A stretch of 44,463 bases of DNA from Acidobacteria bacterium 13_1_20CM_3_53_8. GTDB taxonomy: Bacteria > Acidobacteriota > Blastocatellia > Pyrinomonadales > Pyrinomonadaceae. Of the stretch, positions 1 to 7,703 are shown piece after piece. The notes under the pieces were generated by a model. That model worked only from the letters and a program-made list of their open reading frames with translations, did not search any database and had not been told where the DNA came from. Each line of letters begins with the position of its first letter. The first letter of the stretch is position 1. Both the position numbers and the translations under genes were made by a program. The stretch lies in assembly GCA_001920415.1 (NCBI GenBank), contig MNJR01000093.1, forward strand, positions 1-44,463. Reading direction: 5' to 3'.

Positions 1-189
1 CCCGCCTCTGCCGTAGGTGATGAGAGTCTTAAACTGCGTAGGGCCGCTGGGACCCACAGTTACATCCCAAGAGCCTTCCAGACTTGGAGCCGATGCTCCA
101 CCCGCCCTGGCTTTGAACTGCCCGCTTACTATCAAGAGGCTGACGAGCAGCGCGATAATCAAACCGAATGCTATTCTTTTCGTAATCAT
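1..189 (-). CDS. Exported protein of unknown function, N-terminal part (runs off the window)
   Basis: An ATG at 189 is preceded by AGGAG with a 7-nt gap, and the frame stays open to the window edge (63 codons). Residues 1-30 form a clear signal peptide: MITKR, then a hydrophobic stretch (about IAFGLIIALLVSLLIVSG), then small residues. The mature part begins with LEGSWDVTVGPSG and continues into a beta-rich stretch. Short exported proteins starting with a L-x-G-x-W motif are common in acidobacteria and often have a lipocalin-like or repeated beta fold, but the rest of the protein is missing and I do not assign a function. It is transcribed leftwards, away from the next gene. Confidence 0.6.
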   Translation of the reverse strand, partial: MITKRIAFGLIIALLVSLLIVSGQFKARAGGASAPSLEGSWDVTVGPSGPTQFKTLITYGRGG

Positions 190-380
190 GAGTTTTCTCC
201 TTCGTGCGACTAAAAATTTCTACTACCGAGGCGACGGACATTAACGCTTAAGGTGAAGGCGTGTAACGAAAGAGGAGCGAAAAAACGGCGAAGGAATGCC
301 AAAAGATTAGGTAGTGGGTCAGTTTGAGATTGAAAACAACATTGGCGATAGAAGAAAGAGCCAAAAGATAATCCACCAAG

Positions 381-431
381 TCACACGAAATAACACGAAG
401 AGAGAATCTTTCGTTTCGTGTAGTTTAGTGT
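381..431. repeat. Hairpin repeat, CACGAAA family, copy 1
   Basis: The left arm carries CACACGAAA and CACGAAG and the right arm carries TTCGTTTCGTGT and GTGTGA, around a short AT-rich loop. It is a decayed relative of the perfect copy at 19165-19233. The rest of the gap from 190 to 618 has no gene I can support. The frame of the following gene is open from 430 but has no ribosome binding site there. Confidence 0.6.
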
Positions 432-618
432 GATTTATAGCGGTTCTCACTTGAATGCGACTGTTGCAGCCAAGCGTTCAGGTCAGTACCGCCTGCGTGT
501 TTGTAAACAGCCGCTCTCGGCGACCATGCGCGTCCGGTTTCAAAGCGACTTGAATGCTGCTTTCAAACTGAACACGCTCGATCAACGGACTTCTCTTCAG
601 AAGAGTCAGGAGACGGAC

Positions 619-981
619 GTGAAGAAATATAAGCGTATCGAAATCACAGCTTTCCGCCGACGCGTAACGATCACTTCTGGAGAGATTAATCCGGCTCTTT
701 CCGTCAAGCCGACTTTACCAGTAGATGAAGGCCTGTTGCTTAACGACGCGGATTCGGGAGAGACAATCACGCCCGAATCCGCCGAGGGCCAAGCGATCAT
801 CGCAGAGGCCGTGCGATCTTTGGAGCGGCGTTTATCACTGGAAGCTAACGTGACGACCCACGACGGTCTAGACATTCCCTATCAGAACCGCTCGCGCCGA
901 AATGGTTTCTATCTCAGGTTGCAATCTTTCTATCAACTCATTTGCCCAAAAGCTTTGCGCTCTACTCGAAAGGAGAGGTGA
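619..981 (+). CDS. Small protein with KKYKRIEITAFRRR N-terminus, function unknown
   Basis: I chose the GTG at 619 because AGGAG sits 6 nt upstream; the frame is open from 430 but has no ribosome binding site there. The protein is 120 aa. It starts VKKYKRIEITAFRRRVTITSGE, a very basic beta-like stretch, and continues with an acidic middle (about residues 35-60) and a helix near residues 60-75. There is no signal peptide or membrane segment, so it is probably cytoplasmic. Its stop at 979-981 lies only 2 bases before the ATG of the next gene, whose AGGAG is inside this reading frame, so the two are probably translationally coupled. I recall similarly basic short ORFs in Blastocatellia but know no function for them. 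Confidence 0.6.
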   Translation: MKKYKRIEITAFRRRVTITSGEINPALSVKPTLPVDEGLLLNDADSGETITPESAEGQAIIAEAVRSLERRLSLEANVTTHDGLDIPYQNRSRRNGFYLRLQSFYQLICPKALRSTRKER

Positions 982-983
982 AA

Positions 984-2741
984 ATGTCTACGCTCAAAAA
1001 ACAAACGAAACAGATACGTCAAACGCAAGGGCTTCTGCTAGCCATCGCGATGTTGACAAACCTCTTTGCTGTCACCGCCTATTCCGTGTCACGTTCCCCT
1101 GCGGCGGCGATAACGCGTCATGCCGTTGGCTCTTTCACACGACCGCAGGCCGTAGCGTCGAGGTCCGACAGCAAGATCGCCTTCACAAGCAATCGTGACG
1201 GCTACCCACAGATTTATGTGATGAACTCGGACGGAACTGATCAGATTCGGCTGACTAATAGTCACCCCGCAGACAGCGACCCGGCCTTTTCTCCCGACGG
1301 GACGAAGATCGCATTTCGCAGCCTCCGCGACGGATCAGCCGAGATTTATCTTATGAACTCTGATGGCAGCAATCAGACGAGGCTGACCAACAGTTCTGGA
1401 GGCAATAGCATACGGCCTACGTGGTCGCCCGACGGAAGAAAGATTGCATTCGTTCGTAATGCTACGGCACTCTACATAATGAATGTGGACGGCAGCGGAC
1501 TGGCGAATATCTTCTCCAGCGCAGTGACGGGGAACTTCATTACAAATACCTTCATTAGGGATCCAGCCTGGTCGCCCGACGGCTCAAGGATCGCTTTTGA
1601 ACTAAGTGATTTTCTAAGCGGAGAGATCAATGTAGTGAATACCGACGGCACTGGCCTTGCTACTCTACAGCGAGCGGGGGAAATCCTTGATTTCAACTTC
1701 ACGCCTTCTTGGTCGCCCGATGGAGGAAACATAGCATTTGCTTACAAGAATGATCTTTACCAGTTTAATCAACTCAACTTGATGGGTGCTGACGGAAAGA
1801 ACCAGCGTAGGCTTGTGAACGTCGCGGTTATCGAAAAAGTGTCATGGTCTCCTGATGGAGCAAAGATCGCTTTCGATGACTTCAACGACGGAGAGATATA
1901 TACAATTAACAGTAATGGGTCAGGCCGAGTGAATTTGACTAACAATCCGGCGCTAGATTATCAGCCGTCGTGGGGAACTGTGCCGTCAGCTTCTCCGACT
2001 TGCCCTAATCCGATTGACTGCGCGGAGTCGTTTATACGCCAGCAGTATCTTGACTTCCTCAATCGCGAGCCTGATACGGGGGGATTGGATTACTGGACAA
2101 CGCAGATTACGCAGTGCGGCGCGGACGCAGCCTGTATACATCGCCAGCGCGTAGGCGTCTCTGCGGCCTTCTTCATTGAGCTAGAGTTTCAAGAGACAGG
2201 ATATTTCGTCTATCGCTTCTACAAGGCTTCGTATAGCGTTCGTCCCACCTTCGCCCAGTTCATAACGGATCGCAGCCGCGTCATTGGCGGCTCAAGTCTG
2301 GAAGCTAACAAACAGGCCTTCGCTGATGAGTGGGTTCAGCGTAGCGTCTTTCTAGCAGCTTACCCAAATACTATGAGCAATACGGAGTTCGTCAATAAGC
2401 TCTACGATACAGCAAACTTAAAACCTTACACGACTGAGCGCCAACAGCAGATTGATGCTATGGTTCAAAGCGGAAGGACTCGCGCGCAGGTGGTGCGAGA
2501 GGTCATAGAGATACAAGAGTTCAAACAGCGAGAATACAACCCAGCCTTTGTAGACATGCAGTATTTTGGATATTTAAGGCGTGATGCAGACGCGGGAGGT
2601 TATGATTTCTGGCTGAACGTCCTCGACAACCGCGTTCAGGGCAACTATCGCGCTATGGTCTGCGCCTTCCTGACCTCTACGGAATATCAGTTGCGATTCG
2701 GAACGGTCATTACACGTAGCAATCAAGATTGTACGCCGTAG
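984..2741 (+). CDS. TolB-like beta-propeller (PD40) protein with C-terminal DUF4214 repeats
   Basis: Predicted 585 aa. The start is ATG 984, with AGGAG 8 nt upstream. Residues about 16-34 are a hydrophobic export or anchor segment. Residues about 60-345 contain repeated PD40/WD40-like blades: the motif SPDGxKIAF (PAFSPDGTKIAF, PTWSPDGRKIAF, PAWSPDGSRIAF) alternates with IYxMNSDGS, as in TolB propellers. Residues about 355-580 hold DUF4214-type modules (QQYLDFLNREPDTGGLDYW and FGYLRRDADAGGYDFW), which are associated with secreted or surface proteins. The combination suggests an exported or cell-surface protein whose propeller binds a partner. No catalytic residues are evident. It is directly downstream of, and probably coupled to, the small basic protein gene. 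Confidence 0.85.
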   Translation: MSTLKKQTKQIRQTQGLLLAIAMLTNLFAVTAYSVSRSPAAAITRHAVGSFTRPQAVASRSDSKIAFTSNRDGYPQIYVMNSDGTDQIRLTNSHPADSDPAFSPDGTKIAFRSLRDGSAEIYLMNSDGSNQTRLTNSSGGNSIRPTWSPDGRKIAFVRNATALYIMNVDGSGLANIFSSAVTGNFITNTFIRDPAWSPDGSRIAFELSDFLSGEINVVNTDGTGLATLQRAGEILDFNFTPSWSPDGGNIAFAYKNDLYQFNQLNLMGADGKNQRRLVNVAVIEKVSWSPDGAKIAFDDFNDGEIYTINSNGSGRVNLTNNPALDYQPSWGTVPSASPTCPNPIDCAESFIRQQYLDFLNREPDTGGLDYWTTQITQCGADAACIHRQRVGVSAAFFIELEFQETGYFVYRFYKASYSVRPTFAQFITDRSRVIGGSSLEANKQAFADEWVQRSVFLAAYPNTMSNTEFVNKLYDTANLKPYTTERQQQIDAMVQSGRTRAQVVREVIEIQEFKQREYNPAFVDMQYFGYLRRDADAGGYDFWLNVLDNRVQGNYRAMVCAFLTSTEYQLRFGTVITRSNQDCTP

Positions 2742-2778
2742 ATATCCTGTGATTAAGCTCACCAGATTAAACCTCAAC

Positions 2779-2815
2779 GGGGGCGAACTAATTAGCGTTG
2801 CTGTTCGCTCCCCTT
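2779..2815 (+). terminator. Candidate terminator hairpin after the DUF4214 gene
   Basis: GGGGGCGAAC pairs with GTTCGCTCCCC across a 14-nt loop, with one bulge, 38 bp after the stop at 2741. The following tract is only TTCTACC, so termination without other factors is uncertain. The rest of the gap up to 2985 shows no gene. Confidence 0.45.
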
Positions 2816-2985
2816 CTACCAAACGAGCTACTATGCGAGCCACTTCAAATAAGCGCTAAAAATATCCTTCCAGACTTTACCTAATCTCTTTCCTCTGAAT
2901 GTTGACAATCATCATGGGATGGGAATAAGGTTGCGAGCCAGACTGAATCATTCGTCACAATTGTTTACGAGTAAGGGGCGGAGTT

Positions 2986-3348
2986 ATGGAGATTGTAGGC
3001 TTCCTCTTCGCGTCAATTATCTTAGGCATTGGTATTCTGCTAGTAATTCGTTTCTCTTTGCCGCGCCACACCCGCACGAACTCTGAAAATCAACATAAAG
3101 GAGAGCATCACGAAGCTCTCAGAGAATTCCACCGGATGAGAAGGCGGCGGGATCAGGTATGGCTTAGAATTGATAAGTTGCATGCGCAGTTCATAAAAAG
3201 CAGTTCTATCCAAAAGCAATTGCCGGAGATTGCACAGGGAGAATCTCAATCCTCTGTAGGCGGAAGTCGAACGGGCGAGCATTCATGGAGCGCTTTCACT
3301 CCGTCTGTCATTGAGGAAAGCTTTGAGCGATTTCTGAAAAAGGATTAA
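2986..3348 (+). CDS. Small single-pass membrane protein, unknown function
   Basis: Predicted 120 aa, starting at ATG 2986 with GGAG shortly upstream. Residues 2-24 form one strong transmembrane helix (VGFLFASIILGIGILLVIRF). A charged, helix-prone segment follows (about 35-75, with HRMRRRRDQVWLRIDKLH), then a Ser/Gly-rich linker and a short C-terminal helix (VIEESFERFLKKD). The likely topology is N-terminal anchor with a cytoplasmic basic tail. I do not recognise a family. It stands alone between two non-coding gaps. Confidence 0.55.
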   Translation: MEIVGFLFASIILGIGILLVIRFSLPRHTRTNSENQHKGEHHEALREFHRMRRRRDQVWLRIDKLHAQFIKSSSIQKQLPEIAQGESQSSVGGSRTGEHSWSAFTPSVIEESFERFLKKD

Positions 3349-3399
3349 GCCTTGCGAGTCACAAAAGCCCAGAAACAAATTGTCACCTCTTAACATTCC

Positions 3400-3539
3400 C
3401 TAGAGCAGTTTGCGAATCAATTTACCCTTGGTTTAGAGGCGTGCATAGCCAGCCGCCACGAATTACATCGCAGATAGAACCGGCGGGCATAGCCCTCCTC
3501 TAAACGTAACGGGGTAAACACAAACGCAAACCGCTCTAG
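3400..3539. repeat. Long imperfect inverted repeat (about 140 bp)
   Basis: The outer arms are CTAGAGCAGTTTGCG on the left and CGCAAACCGCTCTAG on the right. Inner paired blocks include TTTACCC with GGGGTAAA, TTTAGAGG with CCTCTAAAC, and GCATAGCC with GGGCATAGC. The element folds along its whole length. It carries no coding frame and lies between a membrane-protein gene and a tRNA promoter. It is either a foldback element or a transcription barrier; a second copy was not seen in this window. Confidence 0.6.
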
Positions 3540-3626
3540 AACTAATCACAGTGCCATATTAGTGACAGTCTCACGGCTTCAATTTTATTAAGTTCATCTT
3601 TACCAGTTACCTATATGAGTGCTCAA

Positions 3627-3655
3627 TTGCCGATAGCCTCCGGCTTAGTTATAAT
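3627..3655 (+). promoter_or_regulatory. Sigma-70-type promoter of the tRNA gene
   Basis: TTGCCG (3627-3632) and TATAAT (3650-3655) are separated by exactly 17 bp. The predicted transcription start near 3662 is about 5 bp before the mature tRNA 5' end. Confidence 0.7.
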
Positions 3656-3666
3656 TTAACTCCTGT

Positions 3667-3740
3667 GGCGGGGTAGCTCAGCTGGTTAGAGCACGAGATT
3701 CATAACCTCGAGGCCGAGAGTTCGAGTCTCTCCCCCGCTA
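3667..3740 (+). tRNA. tRNA with CAT anticodon (elongator Met, or Ile2 if lysidine-modified)
   Basis: A cloverleaf is visible. The acceptor stem GGCGGGG pairs with CCCCGCT, the D stem is GCTC/GAGC, the anticodon CAT is at 3701-3703, and the T stem is GAGAG/CTCTC with loop TTCGAGT. The discriminator is A at 3740 and CCA is not encoded. The first acceptor pair is G-U rather than the C-A mismatch of initiators, so this is not tRNA-fMet. The anticodon stem has one A-C mismatch next to the loop (3698 with 3706). The 3' half, from the anticodon onwards, is overlapped antisense by the endonuclease gene whose stop codon lies in the anticodon loop. Confidence 0.93.
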
Positions 3741-4164
3741 CTCTCTTCAGTTCTGCGATGTGCCTCTCCCAAGAATAATCTTTCGCCCAACGAATGAATT
3801 TTTCCTGTTTGTTCATCGTCGGCTCGATTCTGAGCGATGCTGATCCTTTCGTAGCCTCAAAAGGCATCCCGTATATCTCATTCAACTGTGGGCAGTAAAT
3901 AGCGAAATAATCCACCTCGCCTTTTTCATACCTCCTCATAGTCCGGTCATAGCTCGCATTTCTTCGCCTAGTCCTACACTGTATGCAACCTTTCCCGAAA
4001 GTGGCGGTCTTGACTTGTATTTTCACAATCCGAGTGCCTGTATCAACGGCCAGATCATAAGGCCCACCTGTTCCGAATGGGATGCAGACCCTAAATCCAG
4101 CTTTGACATAATGGCCTAGCATGATACCTTCCGCCTCGTTCCCAATATCAAATGTGGTTCGCAT
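3700..4164 (-). CDS. PD-(D/E)XK endonuclease of the group I intron-associated (I-Ssp6803I-like, PDDEXK_5) type
   Basis: Predicted 154 aa; ATG 4164 has GGAGG about 9 nt upstream. The core YDLAVDTGTRIVKIQVKT is the PD-(D/E)XK fold signature with Q in place of the usual E. The likely active site is E12, D37, Q50 and K52, which matches the spacing I recall for I-Ssp6803I, the homing endonuclease of the cyanobacterial tRNA-fMet intron. The motif EVDYFAIYCPQLNEIYGMP is also typical of the family. The last 13 residues (VAGERLELSASRL) are encoded by the complement of the tRNA 3' half, and the TGA stop covers the first two anticodon bases and the preceding T. No intron interrupts the tRNA, so this is a free-standing form. 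It could cleave tRNA alleles lacking the insertion (inference). Confidence 0.8.
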   Translation of the reverse strand: MRTTFDIGNEAEGIMLGHYVKAGFRVCIPFGTGGPYDLAVDTGTRIVKIQVKTATFGKGCIQCRTRRRNASYDRTMRRYEKGEVDYFAIYCPQLNEIYGMPFEATKGSASLRIEPTMNKQEKFIRWAKDYSWERHIAELKRVAGERLELSASRL

Positions 4165-4425
4165 TTGCAGTTCCCTCCATTCTTTTATCGGCAGATTCTC
4201 GCTCTTTGATAATCGCTTAGAGGGTTTTGTGTTGAGCGGGTAATATTATACTAAAGGCAGTATATTGGGCGATGATGTTTTTTCATTATGCGTAAAGTCT
4301 GTTCTAGTTCGGATTGAAGCGGATTGCTGTTAGCATGCAGTAAAATGCGCGGCTGTTTGCCTGAGATGTTACGGGGCGCGTATCATGTTACGGTCTGAAA
4401 CGCTTTAGTTAAGGTGTTTGCACCG

Positions 4426-5403
4426 ATGGCTGATCTAATTCACAGGCCGCGACGATTGCGTAGGCGCGAACCGTTGCGTGCGCTGGTGCGCGAGGTGCGG
4501 CTTTCAAGGGAGGACTTTATTCTTCCCTTCTTCGTCTGCACAGGCGAGGGCGTCAGGCGCGAAGTGTCGTCTATGCCCGGAGTCTTTAACCTTTCGGTTG
4601 ACGAGGTTGTGCGCGACGCAACCGAGGCGTATGAGACGGGCGTGCGTGGCGTGATACTTTTCGGGCTGCCTGAGTCTAAAGATGAGACGGCCACGGGCGC
4701 TTATGCCGAAAGCGGGATTGTGCAACAGGCCGTGCGCGCAATCTCTCGCGCCCTGCCCGATCTCATCATCATTACGGACACTTGCCTGTGCGAGTACACG
4801 TCGCACGGGCACTGCGGTGTGATACGCCAGGGCGAGGTCTTAAACGACGAATCGCTTGAGTTGATTGCGCGCACCGCAGTGAGTCAGGCTGAAGCTGGCG
4901 CAGACATAGTAGCGCCGTCGGCAATGATGGATGGACAGGTCGGAGCGATTCGTGAAGCGCTGGACACGAACGGGTTCGAGCACATAGCCATCATGGCTTA
5001 CGCAGTGAAATACGCTTCAGCTTTTTACGGCCCGTTCCGCGATGCTGCCGATAGCGCACCCGCTTTCGGAGACCGACGCGCTTACCAGATGGACTCATCA
5101 AACGCGCGCGAGGCCATGCGCGAGGCAGAGCTTGATTACGCAGAGGGCGCAGATTTTCTGATGGTCAAACCTGCGCTTCCTTATCTTGATATTTTGAAGG
5201 CCGTGCGCGACCGTTTCGACTTGCCGATTGCCGCCTATCACGTTTCCGGCGAGTACGCGATGATAAAGGCTGCGGCGCAGAAAGGCTGGCTGGATGAAGA
5301 GCGCGTCATGCTAGAAACTTTAACGAGCATCAAGCGCGCTGGCGCAGACATCATCATCACTTACTATGCACGCGAAGCGATAAGAGCAGTTTTCAGTTTT
5401 TAG
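4426..5403 (+). CDS. hemB: Delta-aminolevulinic acid dehydratase (porphobilinogen synthase)
   Basis: Condenses two 5-aminolevulinate molecules to porphobilinogen in cytoplasmic tetrapyrrole synthesis. Predicted 325 aa, the usual family length. The zinc cysteines are C120, C122 and C130 ([14 protein letters not shown]). The Schiff-base lysines are K195 ([16 protein letters not shown]) and K248 ([12 protein letters not shown]), essentially the E. coli positions. ATG 4426 was preferred to the in-frame GTG at 4414 because AAGG precedes it by 11 nt and the protein then starts as in homologues. The last four residues (VFSF) and the stop codon are encoded by the left arm of a TTTTCAG-type hairpin repeat, so the repeat has replaced the native 3' end. 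The flanking gap upstream (4165-4425) shows no gene. Confidence 0.96.
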   Translation: MADLIHRPRRLRRREPLRALVREVRLSREDFILPFFVCTGEGVRREVSSMPGVFNLSVDEVVRDATEAYETGVRGVILFGLPESKDETATGAYAESGIVQQAVRAISRALPDLIIITDTCLCEYTSHGHCGVIRQGEVLNDESLELIARTAVSQAEAGADIVAPSAMMDGQVGAIREALDTNGFEHIAIMAYAVKYASAFYGPFRDAADSAPAFGDRRAYQMDSSNAREAMREAELDYAEGADFLMVKPALPYLDILKAVRDRFDLPIAAYHVSGEYAMIKAAAQKGWLDEERVMLETLTSIKRAGADIIITYYAREAIRAVFSF

Positions 5404-5474
5404 TTTTCAGTTTTCAGTTAAAAGCAACTAGATTCTTTCTGAAAACTGAAAACTTAAAACTGAAAACTGCTCTT
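5382..5474. repeat. TTTTCAG hairpin repeat, copy 1
   Basis: The left arm is AAGAGCAGTTTTCAG followed by further TTTTTAG/TTTTCAG units. The right arm mirrors it and ends GAAAACTGCTCTT. The loop is about 20 nt. The units repeat with a 7-nt period. It lies between the convergent hemB and GH5 genes and contains the hemB stop codon, so it may act as a bidirectional transcription end. Confidence 0.85.
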
Positions 5475-5475
5475 C

Positions 5476-6384
5476 TCATCTGACTTCAACTTCAACGGGT
5501 TTTGCTTCGTGTGCATCGAATCCTTCGGGCCAGTTGGAGATGTTCAGGCCGAAGGGGCGGTCTGCGTCAACTTTAACGGCGAAGCGTATAGAGAGCGGCT
5601 GGCCGCGCGAGGCGCGAAGCCTCACCAGAAGAGAATCAACCTGCCATTCTTGAATCAGCGCGGTGCGTGGCTGTTCTACTGGAATCAGCCTTGAGCCACA
5701 GTCCGTGCCGTTAATGATGAGCGTGACGCGCGTCTGCCTCATCGTCATAGGCGTGTCGGACGGAATCACGGGTTGGATATGCGCGCGGACAATGATGCTT
5801 TTAACTTTCCTTGATTCCTCACGCGCGGGAACGATGTATTCGACAAACCCTGCGCCGTAGCCCCATATGTAACCTTCTCCGCTGCCGAGTTTTTCAAAAC
5901 GCGCGCTCGCCGCCGCTTCCGGCTTGAAGCGATAAAGATTGATCGTACCGTTCGGCGTGGTTATGACGCTCGCATCTGGTTGAATCACTGGATCGTTTGC
6001 GGAGCGCGTGAAAGCGAACTGGTGCGGAATCAGATGTTGGTTCGCATCTAGAAGACTAGAAGGTGGGCTATCGTTTCTGTGCAAAGCGAAGAGTTCCGAT
6101 GCGCGGCGAATCTCTGCGCGCACCTGCTCGTCGCGCTGCGTGGTGTAAGCGATGCCGTAGCCGCGCCGCTCGTCCGGCGTCAATATCCAGTAGAGAGCGC
6201 CACTCGCGCCTGCTTCAATCACGCCGTCGAAGTATGCGCGAAACCATTCTACTTGCGAAAAGCCCTGATAGCCTTCAACGCTCATGCCGAATTCGCCGAA
6301 GACCAGTGGCTTCTTTATAGAGAAGGCTGCGGCTGCGCGGTTGTCAATGAACTCTCTGAGCGCCGCAGGCGAATCAACGCTCAT
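5476..6384 (-). pseudogene. C-terminal piece of a broken GH5-type (mannanase-like) glycosidase
   Basis: The frame encodes 302 aa starting MSVDSPAALREF. Near residue 30 it contains PLVFGEFG, which holds the expected GH5 nucleophile Glu on beta-strand 7, then LYWIL on strand 8. From about residue 110 there is a beta-sandwich-like C-terminal domain. The acid/base half of the enzyme is in the overlapping upstream frame (6374-7234). The ATG at 6384 only exists because the two frames overlap in ATGAGCGTTGA. The distance between the two catalytic Glu residues summed across both pieces is about 82, shorter than the roughly 100 I would expect, and the strand with the usual His-x-Tyr is missing. I read this as a deletion with frameshift, not two genes. 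Confidence 0.7.
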
Positions 6385-7234
6385 GATCCAGCAACCACTC
6401 GCGCCGCTCCCAAGAAGTGCGGTAGCCCCAAGTGCCCGGCGCTATCAAGTGATAAGGGTCTAGAGATTTGATGTAGCGGCTCATCTCGGCTATCCACGCG
6501 CGGCGCTCCTCCCAACGACCTGTCGCCGCCTGCGCTTCGTTTATCAACTCGTAGCCCATGATCGTGGGGTCATCGCGATAGAACACGCCCGTCACACTGT
6601 TTCGGCGCGTGACGATTTTTGCGACGTGTTCGCGGTAGAGTTTTCGGGCATCTTCATTCGTGTAGAAGAGCATGGCGCGCTCTACGTTTATGCCGAAAGG
6701 TCGCGTATCATCAGCAGCATCATTTATTCCTACCCAGCGAAGGTAGCGAACGACGCCGCCCGTGTCGCGCCACCAGTTGCACAGGCAAATCTGCACGCGC
6801 AGATTGTTTCGCGCAGCTTCGGCAATCACGTGGTCAAGATTAACGAAAGCTTCTTCGTTCCAATCCTCCGGCCCGCGACGAAACGGATGCAGGCGCAGCC
6901 AGTTGTTGAGCGCGACTCCGGCGACCGTCCCATCGCCAGCGCCGCTCTCGCCGAAAGCCCACACGCGCACGACGCGCAAGCCCTCCCGCGCAGCTTCGTT
7001 TAGCGTCTGCGTCATGCGCTCGCGCTCCTCGTCGCCGTAGATGACGGCCACGTTCGCGCCCGCGAAGCGGAACGTCTCGCCGTCAATGAGAAAGCGCGCG
7101 CCGCGCGTTGTGACAAACCCGCGCGGCGCGTTGCGCCCTCGCTCCTTCAACACAAAGAGCAGGGCTGCGCTCGCGGCGATTACGAGCGCAGCCCCGAAAA
7201 TTACTCTCCTTATCATGGACGAAGAAAGCGACAT
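6374..7234 (-). pseudogene. N-terminal piece of the same broken GH5-type glycosidase
   Basis: The piece encodes 286 aa. Residues about 7-28 form an uncleaved signal or membrane anchor (IRRVIFGAALVIAASAALLFVL). The catalytic barrel begins with FVTTRGARFLIDGETFRFAGAN, the standard GH5_7-like mannanase entry. It runs through LRVVRVWAFGE and NLRVQICLCNWW to GYELINEAQ, where NE is the acid/base motif. It stops at TGA after LLDHER. The next residues expected in homologues (a strand carrying His-x-Tyr) are absent and the sequence resumes in another frame at 6384. Extracellular or periplasmic mannan degradation was the probable ancestral role. No ribosome binding site is obvious at 7234; ATG 7216 is an alternative. 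Confidence 0.7.
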
Positions 7235-7262
7235 CTAGACAAGCAGCGCACAAACCAGAGAT

Positions 7263-7613
7263 TTAACGCGGTGCGCTGGTCAGATTGATGAAGCCTATGA
7301 TGGCGCAGACCGAAGCCAAGACTACGAAGAGATTGAAGAACGCGCCGACGCCTAGCACAAGGTCTGAGTCGTTCTGTATGAGTCCGAAAGCGAGTACGAG
7401 AAATTGCAGATGGTAGATGATTAGACAAACGGACGCGAGCGCGAACCAGCGCACGGATGGCCCAAAGGCGCGTGCGCGCGAAAAACCTAGCACTGCGGCG
7501 ACCAACCAGCCCACGATGCCTGCTAGCAGAAGAGCTATGGCAACTATCCCGAAATATGTGGGCGGAGTGTAGCGCGTCTCCCCCTGAATCAGATTCAAAA
7601 CGATGGCGAGCAT
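7263..7613 (-). CDS. Small integral membrane protein with about 3 helices, unknown function
   Basis: Predicted 116 aa starting at ATG 7613, with GGAGA about 11 nt upstream. Hydrophobic segments lie near residues 20-43, 53-76 and 85-110, and the C-terminus is short and polar (INLTSAPR). There are no recognisable motifs. It lies just upstream of the broken GH5 gene on the same strand, 28 bp apart, so the two may have been co-transcribed. Confidence 0.65.
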   Translation of the reverse strand: MLAIVLNLIQGETRYTPPTYFGIVAIALLLAGIVGWLVAAVLGFSRARAFGPSVRWFALASVCLIIYHLQFLVLAFGLIQNDSDLVLGVGAFFNLFVVLASVCAIIGFINLTSAPR

Positions 7614-7703
7614 TTCGGCGTATCTCTCCTTGTGGCGTGCATCACGCCTTATGGAATTTAAGAGAGCTTAGAGCAATTCTCAATTGAATGAAGGGAGCGC
7701 GGT

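Noticed and set aside
29-241. Minus-strand frame of 70 codons at the left edge
   Set aside because: The neighbouring frame starting at 189 has a good ribosome binding site and a signal peptide; this one has neither.
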